Source: Actinomadura fibrosa (lineage in GTDB: Bacteria > Actinomycetota > Actinomycetes > Streptosporangiales > Streptosporangiaceae). Taken from it: a DNA stretch of 64,000 bases. The translations under genes and the position numbers were made by a program. The stretch is from the NCBI RefSeq assembly GCF_900659615.1, contig NZ_CAACUY010000029.1, positions 1 through 64,000 on the forward strand, given 5' to 3'. Below, one piece after another: positions 61,410-64,000 of the stretch. Under the pieces are notes generated by a model. The model did not search any database, was not told the DNA's origin, and saw only the letters and a program-made list of their open reading frames with translations. Position 1 is the stretch's first letter; each line of letters starts with the position of its first letter.

Positions 61410-62216
61410 GTGGCCAAGGACTTCGATCTCTTCGAGCGGGAACTGTGGGCCGGGCGCGCGGCCGCGTACGAGCGCGGGTTCGCCCAGCTGACCCGGTACA
61501 TGGTCGATCCGCTGCTGGACGCCGCGGGCGTCGGCACCGGGACACGGCTCCTGGACGTCGGCACCGGCCCCGGCTTCGTGTCCGCCGAAGCGGTCCGGCG
61601 GGGCGCCGACGTCTCGGCGATGGACGCCGACCCGGACATGGCCGCGACGGCGCTGAGGAACGTCCCGGGGCTGGATGTGCACGTCGCCGTGCTCCCTGAG
61701 ATTCCCTTCCCGGACGGGTCGTTCGACGCCGTCGTGGGCAACTTCGTCATCAACCACGTCGGTGCCCCGCAGGTGGCCCTGGACGAGCTGCGGCGGATCC
61801 TCGCGCCCGGCGGTCGGCTCGCGCTCAGTGCCTGGGTCATGCCCGGCACGGGCGCCCTCGGGGTCGTCCGAGAGGCGATCGACAGCGTCGGCGTGCCCTG
61901 GCCGGACGACGTTCCGGTGCCACCGTTCATGGAGTACGGCGAGCCCGTAGCGTTCCGCCGCCTGGTCGTCGAGGCCGGTTACGCGGACGTGGCCGTCGAG
62001 GAGATCACCTGGGAGCACCTCACCGACCCCGAGGAGTGGTGGGAGACCGGCGCCCTCGCCGGGGTCGGCACGAACGGCGCCATCGTCGCCCGCCAGGACG
62101 CCGCGACCGTCGCCCGCGTCAAGGCGGAGTACGACCAGATCGTCACCAAGTACGCCACCCCGGACGGCAAGATCGCCCTCCCCGCCCACGCCCTACTGGT
62201 AAGCGGCCTGTCTTAA
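61410..62216 (+). CDS. SAM-dependent methyltransferase, 3' end inside repeat copy B
   Basis: This is about 268 residues from GTG 61410 (GTG 61374 is possible). Motif I is LLDVGTGPGFVSAEAVRRGA, the acidic residue is in VSAMDADPDM, and motif IV-like FDAVVGNFVINHV; a Class I methyltransferase of the UbiE/Methyltransf_11 type with unknown substrate. The last codons and the stop (62214-62216) lie in the large repeat copy B, so the original 3' end was probably replaced when the repeat arrived. Confidence 0.85.
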   Translation: MAKDFDLFERELWAGRAAAYERGFAQLTRYMVDPLLDAAGVGTGTRLLDVGTGPGFVSAEAVRRGADVSAMDADPDMAATALRNVPGLDVHVAVLPEIPFPDGSFDAVVGNFVINHVGAPQVALDELRRILAPGGRLALSAWVMPGTGALGVVREAIDSVGVPWPDDVPVPPFMEYGEPVAFRRLVVEAGYADVAVEEITWEHLTDPEEWWETGALAGVGTNGAIVARQDAATVARVKAEYDQIVTKYATPDGKIALPAHALLVSGLS

Positions 62217-62384
62217 GCCAAGCCGTCGCCGACCGAAACGTTGCGATCGCGTGCGAAGCCAGGTTCGAGCGTGCGAGAACTTGATCGCGAAGTGAGCCGC
62301 CAGGCGAGCCGGAGCGATGCAGCGATCGCCGCAGCGCCCGTTGAAGGAGGCCCGCCAGGGCCGACGCCAAGGGCACTGCAATAA
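62206..62384 (-). repeat. ~180-bp repeat element, copy B (inverted)
   Basis: Inverted relative to copy A at 60061-60241, with nearly the same length and about 93% identity by eye. It carries the end of the methyltransferase gene on one side. No transposase gene is present between the copies. Confidence 0.85.
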
Positions 62385-62388
62385 ACAC

Positions 62389-62482
62389 AGTGAGCCGCCA
62401 GGCGAGCCGGAGCGATGCTAGCGATCGCCGCAGCGCCCGTTGAAGGAGGCCCGCCAGGGCCGACGCCAAGGGCACTGCAATA
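62389..62482 (-). repeat. 94-bp partial copy C of the repeat
   Basis: Same orientation as copy B and matching its distal half (62291-62384), with one inserted base, after a 4-bp gap. It looks like a tandem partial duplication rather than an independent insertion. Confidence 0.8.
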
Positions 62483-62492
62483 GATACTGCCG

Positions 62493-63446
62493 CTAGCGCC
62501 TGACGCCGAGGGTCTTGCCAGTACGCACAGCTTCTATCCAGGCGGCGGCTTCGGTGAAGTCTTCGTCGTGGGTGCCGCGGCGGATCTCGGGGCGGACGCG
62601 GTCGGCGCGGGCGTAGGAGCCGACGAAGCGGACGTCGGCGCAGACGCGGCGGAGGCCCATCAGGGCTTCGGCGACGCGGGCGTCGGCGACGTGGCCTTCG
62701 AAGTCCATCCAGAAGAGGTAGGAGCCGAGGCCGGCGCCGGTGGGGCGGGACTGGATCAGCGTCAGGTTGATGCCGCGGACGGAGAACTCGGTGAGGATCT
62801 CCAACAGGGCGCCGACGTGGTCCTCGCCGAGGAAGGCGACGACGGTGGTGCGGTCGGTGCCGGTCGCCGGGGGCGGCGGGCAGGGGCGGCGGAGGATGAC
62901 GAAGCGGGTGACGGCGTCGGCGACGTCGTGGATGTCCTCGGCGAGGACGGAGAGGCCGTAGCGGGCGGCGGCGAACGAGCCGGCGAGGGCGGCGTCGTAG
63001 TGGCCGTCGGCGACGTGCTGGGCGGCCTCGGCGTTGGACGTGGCGGCGCGCCATTCGGCATCGGGGACGTTGTCGGCCAGCCAGCGGCGGCACTGCGGCT
63101 GCGCGATCGGGTGCGAGGCCACGGTCTTGACGTCGGACATCGCGGTGCCGGGCCGGACGAGCAGCGCGAACGACACCGGCAGGTGCACCTCGCCGACGAT
63201 CTGGAGGGGCTCGCCCGTGGCCAGCTCGTCCAGCGTGGTCGGGACGGAGCCCTCGACGGAGTTCTCCAGCGCGACGACGGCGGAGTCGACCTCTTCGCGG
63301 CGCAGGGCGTCGAGGACGGCGGGGACGGTCGCGTACGGGACGTGCTCGGCTCCGGCGGCGTCCGGGACGGACAGGAGCGCCGCCTCGGTGAAGGTGCCCC
63401 GCGGGCCCAGGTAGGCGAAGCGTCTCGGCCTGTCGTCTGCGGTCAC
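62493..63446 (-). CDS. pheA: Prephenate dehydratase
   Basis: This is about 317 residues. The frame is open beyond both starts; GTG 63446 has GGGGGA well placed, ATG 63473 has none. RRFAYLGPRGTFTEAALLSV, ENSVEGSVPTTLDELATGEP, SHPIAQPQCRRWL and VTRFVILRR (the catalytic T-R-F) are the dehydratase domain. GALLEILTEFSVRGINLTLI and QSRPTG form the C-terminal ACT domain that binds phenylalanine for feedback control. It converts prephenate to phenylpyruvate in phenylalanine synthesis. Confidence 0.95.
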   Translation of the reverse strand: MTADDRPRRFAYLGPRGTFTEAALLSVPDAAGAEHVPYATVPAVLDALRREEVDSAVVALENSVEGSVPTTLDELATGEPLQIVGEVHLPVSFALLVRPGTAMSDVKTVASHPIAQPQCRRWLADNVPDAEWRAATSNAEAAQHVADGHYDAALAGSFAAARYGLSVLAEDIHDVADAVTRFVILRRPCPPPPATGTDRTTVVAFLGEDHVGALLEILTEFSVRGINLTLIQSRPTGAGLGSYLFWMDFEGHVADARVAEALMGLRRVCADVRFVGSYARADRVRPEIRRGTHDEDFTEAAAWIEAVRTGKTLGVRR

Positions 63447-63550
63447 GAGGTCCCCCGAGGCTCGTCCGGCCATGGCGTATGCGATGGAAGTGGTGAGACG
63501 CACGAGTTTACTGCCCCTTGCGGGACCGGCGGCGCGGGGGCGGTGCCGGG

Positions 63551-64000
63551 TCAGGCGCGGGCGGAGGTGCGGTCGCCGTTGCCGAAGTCGGGCAGCGGGT
63601 CGTCCATCGACACGACGGGGCCCTTGCCGAGCCGGGCCGCGCGGAGCGCCTGGTTCTCTTCGGGGGAGAGCATCTCGACGGGGTGGCCGCTCTGGACGAC
63701 CTTGGAGTAGGTGCGGGTCTCGGTGCGGCCGTTGATCGAGCTGAGGACCACGCCGTCGCCGACGGCGTTCAGCAGCGCCAGCGAGAAGGACCGGTGCCCC
63801 GACATCTCCTTGAGGGCGTCGTAGTGGACGATCGCGAGGTCGCGCAGGGCGCGTTCGTCGACCGTGCCGCTCGCCACCTGGAGCTGGCGCCTGAGCATCT
63901 CCGCACACTCGTCGACGACCTGGTTCACCCGGTTGTGGGCCACCACCGCGATGGACAGTCCGGCCACCCCGGCGACCAGGCCTGCGACGGCCACCGCGAC
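63551..64000 (-). CDS. DUF4446 family protein, N-terminus may be outside window
   Basis: At least 147 residues are visible. The hydrophobic N-terminal stretch MAVAGLVAGVAGLSIAVVAH is a single TM or signal-anchor helix, and the remaining part (HRSFSLALLNAVGDGVVLSS; RTYSKVVQSGHPVEML) is the conserved DUF4446 core. A GTG at 63994 is the first start seen, but the frame continues to the right edge. Function unknown; the family is widespread in Gram-positives. Confidence 0.82.
   Translation of the reverse strand, partial: VAVAVAGLVAGVAGLSIAVVAHNRVNQVVDECAEMLRRQLQVASGTVDERALRDLAIVHYDALKEMSGHRSFSLALLNAVGDGVVLSSINGRTETRTYSKVVQSGHPVEMLSPEENQALRAARLGKGPVVSMDDPLPDFGNGDRTSARA

Noticed and set aside
60061..62482. 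Insertion sequence
   Set aside because: No transposase gene or clear target duplication is visible between or beside the repeats.

Overview
The window is very GC-rich, with strong third-position GC bias, frequent GTG starts and many ATGA-type stop/start overlaps. A bacterial proteasome activator (Bpa), an EspI-like proline-rich MinD ATPase, an MptB-like polyprenol mannosyltransferase, an ECF41 sigma factor, an Rv1264-like cyclase and a tricorn protease point to a filamentous actinomycete. My best guess is the Streptosporangiales/Thermomonosporaceae (Actinomadura-like); this is inferred from gene content, not from a marker gene.

Region 1 (1-24.4 kb) is an accessory island. The right half is one minus-strand run of eight genes (24422 down to 10583), joined mostly by 4-nt overlaps or gaps of a few bases. 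The order is membrane-anchored Ser/Thr kinase, unknown helical protein with a hydrophobic N-terminus, small radical-SAM protein, ParS/Xre-like toxin-binding protein, RES-domain NAD+-consuming toxin, two tandem TPR-CHAT proteases with intact His/Cys dyads, and a macro-domain protein. The left half is related: an HTH-like gene, a TPR gene and a TPR-CHAT protein whose catalytic core is missing; then a second antitoxin/RES pair; then a second HTH-like/TPR pair that runs off the left edge. Plus-strand genes between the halves encode an unknown protein, a 26-codon ORF with a strong ribosome site, and a membrane protein with a possible PLD-like (DUF5919-like) domain. The content (kinase signalling, caspase-like proteases, NAD+ depletion, ADP-ribose binding, paired antitoxins) looks like a regulated conflict or abortive-infection system. 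It is my lead candidate for something undescribed.

Region 2 (24.7-41 kb) is regulator-rich: a Sel1/DUF6882 protein, an MptB-like glycosyltransferase, a MarR/ADH/membrane protein/SDR block, an AraC regulator, an ECF41 sigma factor with its usual NAD(P)-binding partner, an OhrR-type MarR, a class III cyclase facing a MerR regulator, an ECF sigma factor fused to an anti-sigma-like zinc finger, membrane anchor and extracellular beta domain, a small RHH/SRPBCC pair under a palindromic operator, an acyl-CoA ligase and a SigE-family sigma factor.

Region 3 (41-53 kb) holds an RlpA-like/MauE-like pair, tricorn protease, a short acidic protein, an AAA ATPase preceded by a CTCTCTA repeat cluster downstream and a LexA-like box upstream, pirin opposite a MarR regulator with twin operators, and a secreted M15-type lipoprotein. 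Region 4 (53-64 kb) is core-like: tRNA-Ser(UGA), a cupin, the EspI-like ATPase, a quinone oxidoreductase with bpa, a HAD phosphatase, serS, pheA and a DUF4446 gene. Between serS and pheA, a ~2 kb cassette (HxlR, tautomerase, methyltransferase) is flanked by inverted copies of a ~180-bp repeat.
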